A stretch of 51,414 bases of DNA from Paenibacillus elgii NBRC 100335 (GCF_004000865.1 NZ_BIMB01000052.1:1-51414); one strand, 5' to 3'; shown: positions 25,463-33,871, numbered from the stretch's first letter. Translations and numbers: made by a program. Notes: generated from the sequence alone by a model not told the origin.

Positions 25463-25762
25463 TTAACCGGATACACCAGCTACCAGATTATTATACAAGG
25501 CTTGATAGGCTCTGACTGCCATATTTGCTTCATCGGCCATGATTGTAATGGAATCATCGGGATACGTAATGATAATTCGGATGATAAATTCATAATAATT
25601 CTCGTCCAAGTAGTAGATTTGGTAAATCACTTTTTCTTTACTGTAGTGCTCATTAATCACTTGTGCATCTTTAAATTCCGCATTAATAATATCAGGTACA
25701 GGTACAAAAGAACGAGAGTAAGGAGTTTTCTTGAAACCATATAAAATTAAAATATTCTCCAT
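25463..25762 (-). CDS. Hypothetical small protein
   Basis: The 99-residue product starts at ATG behind GGAGGGAAC. It has I-L-I-L-Y-G-F-K-K-T-P-Y-S-R, Y-Q-I-Y-Y-L-D-E-N-Y-Y-E-F-I-I-R and V-R-A-Y-Q-A-L-Y-N. It is aromatic and beta-rich, with no signal peptide. No family was recognised; an immunity-like role is inferred from the gene neighbourhood. Confidence 0.6.
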   Translation of the reverse strand: MENILILYGFKKTPYSRSFVPVPDIINAEFKDAQVINEHYSKEKVIYQIYYLDENYYEFIIRIIITYPDDSITIMADEANMAVRAYQALYNNLVAGVSG

Positions 25763-25841
25763 TTAGTTCCCTCCAAGATGTTTGTTGTCCTTTATATATT
25801 AAAACGAATACATACTCCTTTTGCCCGATAAAAGATTCATT

Positions 25842-26573
25842 TCATTCAAAATAATAACTACTAAAATTATCATCAAAACATTTTTCAGTTTCACATTTAA
25901 TATTGTACCAAGTGCCGCCAATACTTTGATTTTCTTCTACGAGCAATCTGGTGCGACAGCGGATGCAGTTACTCGTAACATTTCTATCAAATAGATACCC
26001 TTTAAGAAACGCTTCTGCATGTTCTATTTCCTTGATTTCCAGATCAAGTGCGTTGTCACTAATATCAAACTCTTTCATATCACCTCTGCTGGCGGATATT
26101 GATCGCGGAAATGCGCCAAAACCTCCGACCAACTCATGATGATGGATACTAATTTGTCCCCCTCCTCGTTCGAATAGTTTTATAATAGGTTCGTATATAT
26201 CATGATATTTAATAGCAATCGCGTTGCCTTTATCAATTAGACAGCACCACTCAAGATAGTTGAAGCATATTACTTTAAAAATCGTCAAGTTAATTTCCTT
26301 GAGATTTGGACAAATTGTAAGCAAATTATCATAATCAAGAAAAGGTTCCTTATGAATTAATCTCGACATTCCCATTAAAATACTAACGCCCTCTATGTTT
26401 ACAAATTGCAACAAAACTCCAACTCTACGATAATATTCAGCGATGAGTGTAGCATCAGCCGTATACTCGCCTTTAGATCTAATATCTCTGTATCTCTTAT
26501 GTGATATATTTAAATAATGTTTTGTATCAATACTATTTATTCGTTTTACGGCTCTTGAATAAGAGTTTTTCAT
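25842..26573 (-). CDS. Hypothetical protein with C-terminal cysteine pairs
   Basis: The product has 243 residues from ATG 26573 (CAGGGGATT upstream). An upstream in-frame ATG at 26663 would overlap the next gene. Mostly helical: K-R-Y-R-D-I-R-S-K-G-E-Y-T-A-D, L-I-H-K-E-P-F-L-D-Y-D-N-L-L, G-G-Q-I-S-I-H-H-H-E-L-V-G-G. A terminal C-I-R-C-R-T-R and K-C-E-T-E-K-C could bind zinc. Not recognised. Confidence 0.6.
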   Translation of the reverse strand: MKNSYSRAVKRINSIDTKHYLNISHKRYRDIRSKGEYTADATLIAEYYRRVGVLLQFVNIEGVSILMGMSRLIHKEPFLDYDNLLTICPNLKEINLTIFKVICFNYLEWCCLIDKGNAIAIKYHDIYEPIIKLFERGGGQISIHHHELVGGFGAFPRSISASRGDMKEFDISDNALDLEIKEIEHAEAFLKGYLFDRNVTSNCIRCRTRLLVEENQSIGGTWYNIKCETEKCFDDNFSSYYFE

Positions 26574-26623
26574 ATTAAATCCCCTGACTCCGTTTAACAA
26601 ATATTTTCCCATGATTTCGTTTC

Positions 26624-26917
26624 TTAAAGAATTGTTACAGTAGCAATATCTCTTCCTGCCCAAAGCTTAAAACTGAATCCTGTTTCAAGTAAGTGCCATG
26701 GTGCTTCATCTACAATAAAAGCTACATCAGCCTCTGTATTCCATGTGTCATCAATTAATTTATTTACTTTTACCAAAACAGTCCATGTTTCTCCATAAAA
26801 TTTATTATTCCCAACTTTTCCAAAATTGACAACTATGTCTCTTAGCCACTCGTTCACTGGGAAGCAACTGGGATCTTTATCCCATTCAATAATGGCTTTA
26901 CAAGATTGTCTCTCCAT
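26624..26917 (-). CDS. Small beta-domain protein, EF-Tu C-terminal-like
   Basis: The 97-residue product starts at ATG behind GAGGTACTCA. It reads W-L-R-D-I-V-V-N-F-G-K-V-G, W-T-V-L-V-K-V, then A-P-W-H-L-L-E-T-G-F-S-F-K-L-W-A-G-R. The P-x-x-L-x-x-G-x-x-F-x-L-x-x-G end resembles the EF-Tu C-terminal barrel used by several small immunity-like proteins. Its stop lies just beyond the start region of the next gene. Confidence 0.55.
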   Translation of the reverse strand: MERQSCKAIIEWDKDPSCFPVNEWLRDIVVNFGKVGNNKFYGETWTVLVKVNKLIDDTWNTEADVAFIVDEAPWHLLETGFSFKLWAGRDIATVTIL

Positions 26918-26967
26918 TGAGTACCTCCTACATCAGTTCTTCATGGATAGCCAATGAAAGACTCGGT

Positions 26968-27237
26968 TTATTCCCTTTTGCCTTTAATCATTATCGTAAA
27001 CAATTTGTGTTCGATAATCTGCCGTGCAAAATGATGATATAATTTTAGTTTTGAGTAGTTTCTTTTATAAGGAATTTCATAGTCATCTAGTAATCGATAA
27101 TAACTTCTTTATTAACGTATGAAGTGTTTACGTAAACAAATAGTTCTTCGAATGTACAACTCTCCAATGTTTCAATATGTTGCTTCAAAATATAAATACT
27201 CTTTTTGAAACTCATCTTGCGTTTCTTCCTCAATCAT
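26968..27237 (-). pseudogene. Immunity-like gene broken by two frameshifts
   Basis: ATG 27237 lies behind CAGAGGGGG. The reading frame changes twice but the sense is continuous: MIEEETQDEFQKEYLYF, then KQHIETLESCTFEELF and V-N-T-S-Y-V-N-K-E-V-I-I-D, then L-L-D-D-Y-E-I-P-Y-K-R-N-Y-S-K-L-K-L-Y-H-H-F ending at TAA 26968. The three pieces assemble into one protein of about 89 residues. No family was recognised. Confidence 0.6.
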
Positions 27238-27315
27238 AAAAATATCCCCCTCTGTCGAATGAAAGAATTGTTTTATTAAGAACTTATCTTTTGCAATGTA
27301 ATGAACAGAATAAAA

Positions 27316-28149
27316 TCACCTTACAATCTCCAAGGTGCTATAAAGTTGTTGTAATCTTGGAACTACAACATCATGAAAATGATTGACTTCTTTAGTACTT
27401 ATATAAAGCACCATACCGTCACACTCATCCTCATGTTCTTCGGTATAATCTAAAAAGTAAGTAAATTCCTCAAACTTGCTATTCGGATTGACTATGACAC
27501 ACTTGAACCACCAATTAGTGTCAGTTAAGGCTTTTATAATCTCTTCCTTTGATAAAACTTTATACCACAATATTCTTTTTAGAGAAACTGGCTTCTCATG
27601 TGGGAAAAGCCATGCTAAATTTTCATGCTTTAGTCTTTCCTGAATGAAAAGTTGTGTACTTAATTCTTCATCTTTTAAACCGTATTTCATGTAATAGTCA
27701 TAAAGGAATTCCTTTAACTGTTCCTTTAATTCAAGATTTAACATATTAATGTCACTGTTTCTGAATGTCGTTAGCAATTGGTCCTTCAGATTATCAATAT
27801 CAATACATTCCTGCACCTGATCCCTTTTATAATAAAAATTAAATAATATCTCTTTAACTTTTCTTTGTACTTCCCCATCTTTATCATAAAGGAAGTCATT
27901 ATAAAATCCCGTTATAAATTCCTCGGAAAATTCATTCTTAAGCGGCTCTTTGTCTTTATCATAGTCAAAATAAGCAAAAAGCACTTCTTTGTCAGAATCA
28001 GTAAATGCTTGAATTATTTCTGCCAAGGAATCAAAACAACTAGGACCAAAACCTAGTTCATATGCATGTTCGAACCTAAAAGGATAAGTGTTAAGTAGTA
28101 GTTTCAATATTTCATCGCTCCTCAACCCATTGTGTTCGGCCAGATTCAA
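27316..28149 (-). CDS. Hypothetical immunity-like protein
   Basis: The 277-residue product is soluble, acidic and aromatic, with no signal peptide. It has R-F-E-H-A-Y-E-L-G-F-G-P-S-C-F-D, F-D-Y-D-K-D-K-E-P-L, a helix-rich centre, then N-W-W-F-K-C-V-I-V-N-P and G-M-V-L-Y-I-S-T-K-E-V near the end. No catalytic motif or named family was seen. The start at 28149 has only a weak site; a few later ATGs are possible. Confidence 0.55.
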   Translation of the reverse strand: MNLAEHNGLRSDEILKLLLNTYPFRFEHAYELGFGPSCFDSLAEIIQAFTDSDKEVLFAYFDYDKDKEPLKNEFSEEFITGFYNDFLYDKDGEVQRKVKEILFNFYYKRDQVQECIDIDNLKDQLLTTFRNSDINMLNLELKEQLKEFLYDYYMKYGLKDEELSTQLFIQERLKHENLAWLFPHEKPVSLKRILWYKVLSKEEIIKALTDTNWWFKCVIVNPNSKFEEFTYFLDYTEEHEDECDGMVLYISTKEVNHFHDVVVPRLQQLYSTLEIVR

Positions 28150-28312
28150 TTCGTCCGTAATTTAATGACGAGTAATAAGTGCATCAAATAATCATTATAA
28201 TAATCGAAAAACAGCCGCAACCATAATTTATACGAACCTTACATTGATTCCACCAACAACCGCCCTTCTCATAACAGCAATACGCCCTTAAAATATTTGT
28301 TTTATCTCCATA

Positions 28313-28731
28313 CTATTTTGATATATATCTTGCCAACATAACTTTCATATCGTCATCCAACTCATTTACTAATACATTATAAAGATCGTCATCAATTGCA
28401 TACTTTTTCCTGTATTTAATCATTACACGTTGGATCTCTTTCTCATCTAGCGCAGAAAGATTGCCGCCCCTCACTTTTTTCCAACCATGTTCCTTCATAA
28501 AGCGAATAGTCACTTCAGTTTCTAACGCCTCAGCTTCTTTTGACGTGCATAACCCCGCATCAAATTTATCAATTAAAAATTCATATTTATGTATTTTTGT
28601 CCATTCTGCTGCTTTTCTTCTCTTATGCTCATCTATTCTTCTTGTTAAATATGGTGTTTGACCAATATAAAAATATCCATCTTCCAATTGAAGTAATAAA
28701 TGTATCTTTGACCTACTTCTTCAGGATGCAT
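28313..28731 (-). pseudogene. GIY-YIG-type nuclease-like gene with a one-base deletion
   Basis: ATG 28731 behind AGAGGT encodes MHPEEVGQRYIYY; one base is then missing (about 28690-28700), and the other frame continues L-L-Q-L-E-D-G-Y-F-Y-I-G-Q-T, R-R-I-D-E-H. That restores the GIY-YIG core (Y-I-Y-L-L and F-Y-I-G). W-T-x-x-H-K-Y and E-A-E-A-L-E-T follow. The distal part could still be made from a start inside the gene, but it would lack the first strand. GIY-YIG proteins are endonucleases of mobile DNA, repair or restriction. Confidence 0.6.
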
Positions 28732-28855
28732 ACGATACCTCTAAATGAAAGAATTTAATGTCCTTATAAAATTGTTGTTTTATTTTGCACGCAAGTTAAT
28801 AAGGAGCTGATTTAAAAATATCATCTCCTCATCATCGATAAAATTTAGTTTTTTA

Positions 28856-29314
28856 TTACTTTCTCTCCGATTTTTCAAGTGCTTCTTGTGGAGAAGCTCC
28901 AGCATATACAATGGCCGCGATCCCTTGAAAATACTCATCTAAACAGAGATAGTTTCTAATCAAATGGTGCTTAATTGTATCCTCTGAAGGAGCAAATTCT
29001 TCAATCCAGATGAGCGAAGTCCTGCTTCGCACCTCTCCTCTTTCCCAGTGCAATTCGAATGTAACAGCAGACAGCCCATAGTTAGCCAGATGGAGAAATT
29101 GACTTATTGCTTCCTTCTTTTCTTCAGGTATCGCAATTGGTACTTTGAAATAAAAATCAATCCGCTGTGGGTGTCGAAGATCAAAAAATCCTTCATATGT
29201 TCCATGTGTACAGCTAATCGGCTGAGCAGCTAGAAGAGTCCCATTTCTATGTTCGTTATATTTCCAATTATCAGCAACTAGATATTTTTTTAATTCATCA
29301 CTTAAAACTGACAA
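28856..29314 (-). CDS. YbjN-like domain protein
   Basis: The product has 152 residues from TTG 29314, chosen because AAGGGAG lies nine bases upstream; an ATG three codons earlier touches that site. F-Y-F-K-V-P-I, L-H-L-A-N-Y-G-L, E-L-H-W-E-R-G-E-V-R-S-R-T-S-L and D-E-Y-F-Q-G-I-A-A-I-V-Y-A-G follow the order of the YbjN (CesT/type III chaperone-like) fold. Such proteins bind partners rather than catalyse. Partner unknown. Confidence 0.6.
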   Translation of the reverse strand: MSVLSDELKKYLVADNWKYNEHRNGTLLAAQPISCTHGTYEGFFDLRHPQRIDFYFKVPIAIPEEKKEAISQFLHLANYGLSAVTFELHWERGEVRSRTSLIWIEEFAPSEDTIKHHLIRNYLCLDEYFQGIAAIVYAGASPQEALEKSERK

Positions 29315-29478
29315 TACGATCATCTCCCTTATGAATCCATTTTTATGATCAATCACACGATAATGTAGAATCCTTGGTGAATTTTAACTATATCATAACA
29401 AACTAAAATAATAGTGGCTACTAATCCCAAGCATACACAATATCGATAGGTGACAAAGCTTGAGTATAATAATAGCCG

Positions 29479-29596
29479 TTAATGTTCGTATTAGTTATAC
29501 AAAAAAAGAACCTCCTCTTCAGGAAGTTCTCCATATAAATAATTCAGTTTATTAACTTCAATCCTCCCAATGCATCCTTATCACGCACTCCACATG
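29479..29596. repeat. Direct repeat copy DR1: worn rlmD 3' end and terminator
   Basis: These 118 bases match 43010-43127 with about eight differences by eye. Read on the minus strand, it begins H-V-E-C-V-I-R-M-H-W-E-D-stop, a variant of the RlmD end, and then holds the terminator hairpin (AGGAAGTTCT). Left of it, 29357-29478 holds nothing I can identify. Confidence 0.8.
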
Positions 29597-29685
29597 TCTC
29601 GATCTTTCAAGAGGGATGGCATCGCGGCAGCCACTCATTCCTCGAAAATTTGCTGTTCCGATATATCCAAAAGTATGTGATATCG
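29597..29685. repeat. Spacer S, copy next to DR1
   Basis: CAAGAGGGATGGCATCGCGG, then CATTCCTCGAAAATTTGCT and ATATATCCAAAAGTATGTG, match 19217-19290. The match ends abruptly before the sigma-D promoter, which in this region lies 800 bases further right (30490). Confidence 0.65.
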
Positions 29686-29739
29686 CAGCTCCTCGGCTTC
29701 CACATGATTGCTTACGTCCTTTATTAAAAAGTCAGGCAT

Positions 29740-30273
29740 TCATTTAATGAAGCGTGAGTAATCCCTATCATATGCTAATTTTGTCTCTTCGTATGTCGGA
29801 ATATCTAATAGTTCCACTTTTTCAATATTCGTGTGCAAAAAATCGTGAGCAAGTATCTTTACGCTTTTCTCAATCTCTTGTATATCCCAAGCTTTGGATA
29901 ACTTTGACCACATATAAATGTAAACGGGTTTGTGACCTTTAGCGTTTATTGGAGCAAAATGACCAACTTGACGAGTAAGATCCTCTTTATCCCTGGGATA
30001 TATGTAACTATAACCGATCTTTTTAGTTCCTTTTAAGAATTCTTCAATTTCATCATAGAATTCTTTATCTTCAATTTTATCAAGTTCGTTGTTTAATGAA
30101 TATAGGAGACAAGGTTCTGTCATAAGATCAAAATATCCTAAAAAATTATTTCTTTCTTTATCCGAATACAGTGATATTTCATCATTACAGCTTTTATTAC
30201 ATAATCCGTAAACTCCATACCAAAATAACCAATGCCGAACATGGACATATATCGTATTCATAATATCCATCAA
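29740..30273 (-). CDS. Hypothetical immunity-like protein
   Basis: The 177-residue product (MNTIYVHVRHWLFWYGVYGL after an alternative four-residue start) has A-C-aromatic richness, three to four cysteines, I-G-Y-S-Y-I-Y-P-R-D-K-E, then H-K-P-V-Y-I-Y-M-W-S-K-L. Not recognised. It lies divergently from the GH19 toxin gene and inside the split spacer S, so it probably arrived as an insertion. Confidence 0.55.
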   Translation of the reverse strand: MMDIMNTIYVHVRHWLFWYGVYGLCNKSCNDEISLYSDKERNNFLGYFDLMTEPCLLYSLNNELDKIEDKEFYDEIEEFLKGTKKIGYSYIYPRDKEDLTRQVGHFAPINAKGHKPVYIYMWSKLSKAWDIQEIEKSVKILAHDFLHTNIEKVELLDIPTYEETKLAYDRDYSRFIK

Positions 30274-30431
30274 CCTTTCTATTGCAAAAAATAAACTCCG
30301 TTAAACTACTGCCTCATGTTTATTCAAGTCCAGTATCCCATATAACATTTCGTAAAAACAATCTTGAGAATTAAATTTCACATGCGACTTCTTTAGCCGC
30401 GTTGGACAATACGTGGAGAACAGGAACAGTT

Positions 30432-30580
30432 TATCATTCCTCGAAAATTTGCTATTCCCATATATCCAAAAGTGTGTGAGAATTTACATTAAATAGAATA
30501 TGGTAGCGTCCGATATATATTAAGATAAGGAATCGGTTATAGAAAGCCAGGAGTAGTTATCCAAAAGGGAGATATGCAGT
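30432..30580 (+). repeat. Toxin promoter region repeat, intact copy
   Basis: From CATTCCTCGAAAATTTGCT to the toxin ATG this matches 19252-19394 at about 90% identity, and its centre matches 4528-4590. It holds the sigma-D-type promoter and the leader AGCCAGGAGTAGTTATCC. The preceding 30274-30431 holds nothing recognisable. Confidence 0.75.
30490..30516 (+). promoter_or_regulatory. Sigma-D-type promoter of the GH19 toxin
   Basis: TAAA at 30490-30493 and TCCGATAT at 30509-30516, separated by 15 bases. It lies 65 bases before the toxin start. Confidence 0.6.
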
Positions 30581-31936
30581 ATGAGTATATTGTTGAGGAT
30601 AGAACGAGAATCCGGTGCCCGGCCGATTGAGCTTGGCGATGGACAGATTACTGGCTATAGCTATATTAACACAAGCCCGGCAGATTTTTTTGCCAAAGCC
30701 TATAACGCGGACCACTCGATTCAGATACGGGGTGAGATCCCACTTCGACTGCTTCCTCCTGTGGAACAAGATGCGGATAACTCCAATACGCTTTATACAT
30801 GGGCGCTTACCGAGTATAGGCCGGACAATGATTATTATCGAAGCGTTACCGTACAAATCGTGAGACACGAAAAGACGATTCGAGAGGTCAAATTTACACA
30901 CGCATACGTTCACGTTTATCAAGAACAGGTTAATGGCTTAAAAGGGGTATTAGAGTTTGAACTTGTCGTAAGACAGAGACGGGATCAATTGGATAACATT
31001 CAGTTTGGTTTTACAGAAAAGAAGCAGCTTAGTTTTACAAAAGAAAAAGGAAAACCTGTAACAATCTTGTCTAGGGCACCGAAGCCTAGTGATTTTGCAA
31101 TTAGAAGAGACTTAAACCAAATCGCTTGGTATGAAAAGATAATAGCCGATGGGAGCTTAGGAGACCAGCAATGGGCACAAAGTATGCTGGATTCAGGAGC
31201 GTATTTTATTGACATTAATTACTATGTGCCAGGGGTGTATCTTACTTTTAAAGACTTGGAAGCCAGAGGGATAAACATGGGGCTAGTTAGAGATATAAAT
31301 GCACCGGGAATCAACACACTGCTAAATCCGGAGCAAAGCTCAGGTGCTAAGGCTGCTGCGAAGAAAACCTATGTTACTGCCAAGCAACTTGAGGAACTTG
31401 GATGGCACAATGTTAATGATGATATGGTAAATGGCCTGAATAATACTTTAGAAAAATATGATATAACTAGTACTGAGAGGATAAGACATTTTATAGCACA
31501 GTGCATGCAAGAATCCGGGTTGGGGGAGTATACCAGAGAATTAGCTCCTAAAAATAGCGATCCTGAGGAACATTTCAATAAAAAATATGACGGCCGCACA
31601 GAGCTCGGAAATAAAAATAAAGGAGATGGGGCCAAATTCAGAGGTTCCGGATATATACAAATCACGGGCAGGGATGTATACCAAAAATTTGCAGATTTTA
31701 TGGACGATCCCAAAATCGTGGACGAAGGTTATTCTTATGTTGAAAAAAAATACCCTTGGGAAGCTGCCGGATACTTTTGGGGTAAATATAAAAACTTAAA
31801 CCCTCTTGTAGATAAAGGGGCTTCGGTGTTGGAAATTTCAAAAAAAGTAAATGGTTTCAACAAAACTACAGGATTACCGAACCATCATGAAGAAAGAGAA
31901 AAGTATTATAAGCTCTGTAAGGAAGTTATTAAATAG
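30581..31936 (+). CDS. Polymorphic toxin: N-terminal delivery-like module with GH19 cell-wall hydrolase domain
   Basis: The 451-residue product starts at ATG behind AAAGGGAGATA. Residues 1-145 are a beta-rich module (Y-R-S-V-T-V-Q-I-V-R-H-E-K-T-I-R-E-V, then G-V-L-E-F-E-L-V-V-R-Q), Hcp-like in strand pattern. It is followed by a linker region and, from about 263, a GH19 chitinase/lysozyme-like domain: C-M-Q-E-S-G-L-G-E-Y with the candidate catalytic Glu311 (HETGG-equivalent), then F-R-G-S-G-Y-I-Q-I-T-G-R-D-x-Y (about 354). There is no signal peptide, so export must use another route. GH19 enzymes cut chitin or peptidoglycan. The DUF3298 lipoprotein gene follows after 33 bases. Confidence 0.85.
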   Translation: MSILLRIERESGARPIELGDGQITGYSYINTSPADFFAKAYNADHSIQIRGEIPLRLLPPVEQDADNSNTLYTWALTEYRPDNDYYRSVTVQIVRHEKTIREVKFTHAYVHVYQEQVNGLKGVLEFELVVRQRRDQLDNIQFGFTEKKQLSFTKEKGKPVTILSRAPKPSDFAIRRDLNQIAWYEKIIADGSLGDQQWAQSMLDSGAYFIDINYYVPGVYLTFKDLEARGINMGLVRDINAPGINTLLNPEQSSGAKAAAKKTYVTAKQLEELGWHNVNDDMVNGLNNTLEKYDITSTERIRHFIAQCMQESGLGEYTRELAPKNSDPEEHFNKKYDGRTELGNKNKGDGAKFRGSGYIQITGRDVYQKFADFMDDPKIVDEGYSYVEKKYPWEAAGYFWGKYKNLNPLVDKGASVLEISKKVNGFNKTTGLPNHHEEREKYYKLCKEVIK

Positions 31937-31969
31937 CCGGGAATAAACAAAAAAGGAGGAATTCAGAAG

Positions 31970-32782
31970 TTGAAGAAAAACAATTTGCCGACCTTGTTTA
32001 TACTTTTTGCTTTATTCTTAACAGCATGCAGTATTAGCGATGCCGCTAACATTAATGCCAAGAACATGTTATCGATGAAAGATACGCAACAAATGGGGGA
32101 TTTAGTCGGAAAAAGCGACAAAGCTTATGAAATCACTAAAGCAAGCTTTACAGATAAAGGCATCCGGATCGAATATCCCCAAATAATAAATATGAAGGAT
32201 AGTAATAAGCAAAGAACCATAAATGAAATCATAGCAGATGGTGCCTACGGTTTTTTGAAAAACTATTCACTGGAAACCGAAGAGTTTAGCATGGAAATCC
32301 AGTATGAAATCAAATGGAAAACCGACTATTTTCTCAGTATCCAATATTCTGGGATAAGCTTCGATAAAGGTACCGCTCATCCCGTTAATAATTTTTATAC
32401 AACCAATATCGATATTAATAAAGAAAAAAAACTAAAGCTAGCGGATCTTGTCAACATCGACGAAGGTTTTGTGAAGAAATTCATAGGTGGAAAGTTTAAG
32501 GAAACAATGCCCGAGCACAACTATATACTTAATATCTTTACAACTAAGGAATGGCTAACAATGCTTAATAAAGCCGATTCGAACGAAACAGAAATATGTA
32601 GTTACTTCACAGACAATGCACTGGGTATTAGCGTTGGCGTTTCTCATGCCATAGGTGATCATGCGGAATTTGAAATAAAGTATGAAGATATACTAGAAAA
32701 TATAAAGAACGAGAATGAATTGTGGAAATTATTCCTGAATAAAGTGAGTGGAGATTCGAGCAAGAAAGTCTGGGAGAAATGA
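31970..32782 (+). CDS. DUF4163/DUF3298 (RsiV/PdaC-like) lipoprotein, probable immunity protein
   Basis: The 270-residue product starts at TTG behind AAAAGGAGGAA. The lipobox L-T-A-C lies at about 17-20. The body reads A-S-F-T-D-K-G-I-R-I-E-Y-P, S-L-E-T-E-E-F-S, then G-T-A-H-P-V-N-N-F-Y-T-T-N-I-D, L-A-D-L-V-N, the DUF3298 core also found in RsiV and PdaC. In Bacillus, RsiV uses this fold to bind lysozyme. A lipid-anchored DUF3298 protein next to a lysozyme-like toxin therefore makes an attractive immunity protein. This is inference. Confidence 0.8.
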   Translation: MKKNNLPTLFILFALFLTACSISDAANINAKNMLSMKDTQQMGDLVGKSDKAYEITKASFTDKGIRIEYPQIINMKDSNKQRTINEIIADGAYGFLKNYSLETEEFSMEIQYEIKWKTDYFLSIQYSGISFDKGTAHPVNNFYTTNIDINKEKKLKLADLVNIDEGFVKKFIGGKFKETMPEHNYILNIFTTKEWLTMLNKADSNETEICSYFTDNALGISVGVSHAIGDHAEFEIKYEDILENIKNENELWKLFLNKVSGDSSKKVWEK

Positions 32783-32972
32783 GAAAGTCCCGTTATGCAA
32801 TGGAACCTTGGTTCTTATTTCAAAGGGCTGGGAAATCCAATTAGTAGTAGAGATTTTTTCAAACTTTGCTTCAAAATCATATTTGTCTATAAGGGATTAT
32901 AAGCCATCGAAGGTTCGAAATTAAACTCTAGCTAATTCCGAGCAATCCTCGTCCAAATAAGGAGCAAGAAGA

Positions 32973-33188
32973 ATGGGTGGCAAAATAGTTATTTCAGTTT
33001 TTTTGTTTTTTATGATGGCATGGGGATTTTTCGCTGTTTTCAGACCTGAATTTAATCTGAAATATAACTTGGGGAATATTTTCAAAGGCGTAGAACATAC
33101 CAAGTTTTTGCTTTTGAACAGTAGACTATCAGGAGCAGCTACATTTTTGTTAAGTGTATATTTACTTTATCTGATTTGGTCTGGTTAA
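32973..33188 (+). CDS. Small two-helix membrane protein, array member 1
   Basis: The 71-residue product starts at ATG behind ATAAGGAGC. Helices at about 5-25 and 47-67 flank a loop F-R-P-E-F-N-L-K-Y-N-L-G. It shares M-x-W-G-x-F-x-x-x-x-P-E-x-x-L-K-Y with the gene at 33872. No family name is certain (DUF6199-like by shape). First of four related genes in tandem. Confidence 0.6.
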   Translation: MGGKIVISVFLFFMMAWGFFAVFRPEFNLKYNLGNIFKGVEHTKFLLLNSRLSGAATFLLSVYLLYLIWSG

Positions 33189-33235
33189 GTTAATTCAGAT
33201 TCCATACCGCAAAATTATGGAATTTACCACCGATT

Positions 33236-33445
33236 ATGGTTTTATTTACAATTTGTTTGGTTGCTCTAGGATGGGGAGTAGCCAGTATAGCTAAACCCAA
33301 ATTTGTATGGAAAAGGTCCTTTATGATTTCAAGGAAAGTAAGAGAACCAAATGAAGCTGATATAATACTTACAAGAATATCCGGAGTTTTTATCATTATA
33401 GTAATGATTTGTTTTTATGTGTATGCGAACAGCAAGATAACATAG
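33236..33445 (+). CDS. Small two-helix membrane protein, array member 2
   Basis: The 69-residue product starts at ATG without a clear ribosome binding site. It reads A-L-G-W-G-V-A-S-I-A-K-P-K-F-V-W-K, then V-R-E-P-N-E-A-D-I-I-L-T-R-I-S-G-V-F. The second half (K-V-R-x-P-x-x-A-D-x-x-x-T-x-x-x-G-V-F) is shared with the gene at 33540. DUF6199-like. It may have lost its original start. Confidence 0.55.
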   Translation: MVLFTICLVALGWGVASIAKPKFVWKRSFMISRKVREPNEADIILTRISGVFIIIVMICFYVYANSKIT

Positions 33446-33539
33446 CTCTTAGAGTGCCAGGTGTTCTGACTCAAAAGAAAACTGACCTCGAAATTGCAAA
33501 TGACGAAAATTAGCCTTGTTTTCGGAAAGCAGGCCTTGT

Positions 33540-33764
33540 TTGAAGACCATAATTTTTCTAATCATCTTTTTTGGCACTTCTTTTTTTTATGGGCTTGTTG
33601 CTGTACTAAATCCACTGTGGGCATGGAAGCATGGATTTCGTACTAGCAAGGTACGTAAACCCAGTAATGCAGATTTGCTTATGACCAAAGTTATAGGAGT
33701 ATTTCTAATCCTATTAATGATTGTTATACTGGTCGTCGTCATAACGAATTTAAAATTTTTATAG
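33540..33764 (+). CDS. Small two-helix membrane protein, array member 3
   Basis: The product has 74 residues from TTG 33540 (GAAAGCAGG upstream). A first helix is followed by L-N-P-L-W-A-W-K-H-G-F-R, K-V-R-K-P-S-N-A-D-L-L-M-T-K-V-I-G-V-F-L, and a second helix. Nearest relative in the window is the gene at 33236. Confidence 0.6.
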   Translation: MKTIIFLIIFFGTSFFYGLVAVLNPLWAWKHGFRTSKVRKPSNADLLMTKVIGVFLILLMIVILVVVITNLKFL

Positions 33765-33871
33765 ATTTGCAATCTTAAGAAACGCTCACTTCGTCTTCAA
33801 GCTTTGCAGTTTCTTTTCGGGAAGTATGCCATCAAAAAAGTTTTGATGCAAATTAAGAATGGCTGTTAGAA

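Noticed and set aside
30581..31020. Naming the N-terminal module a protease
   Set aside because: Similar domains are, as I recall, sometimes labelled membrane-associated protease 1, but no protease motif or membrane helix is visible, so I describe it only as a beta-rich delivery-like module.
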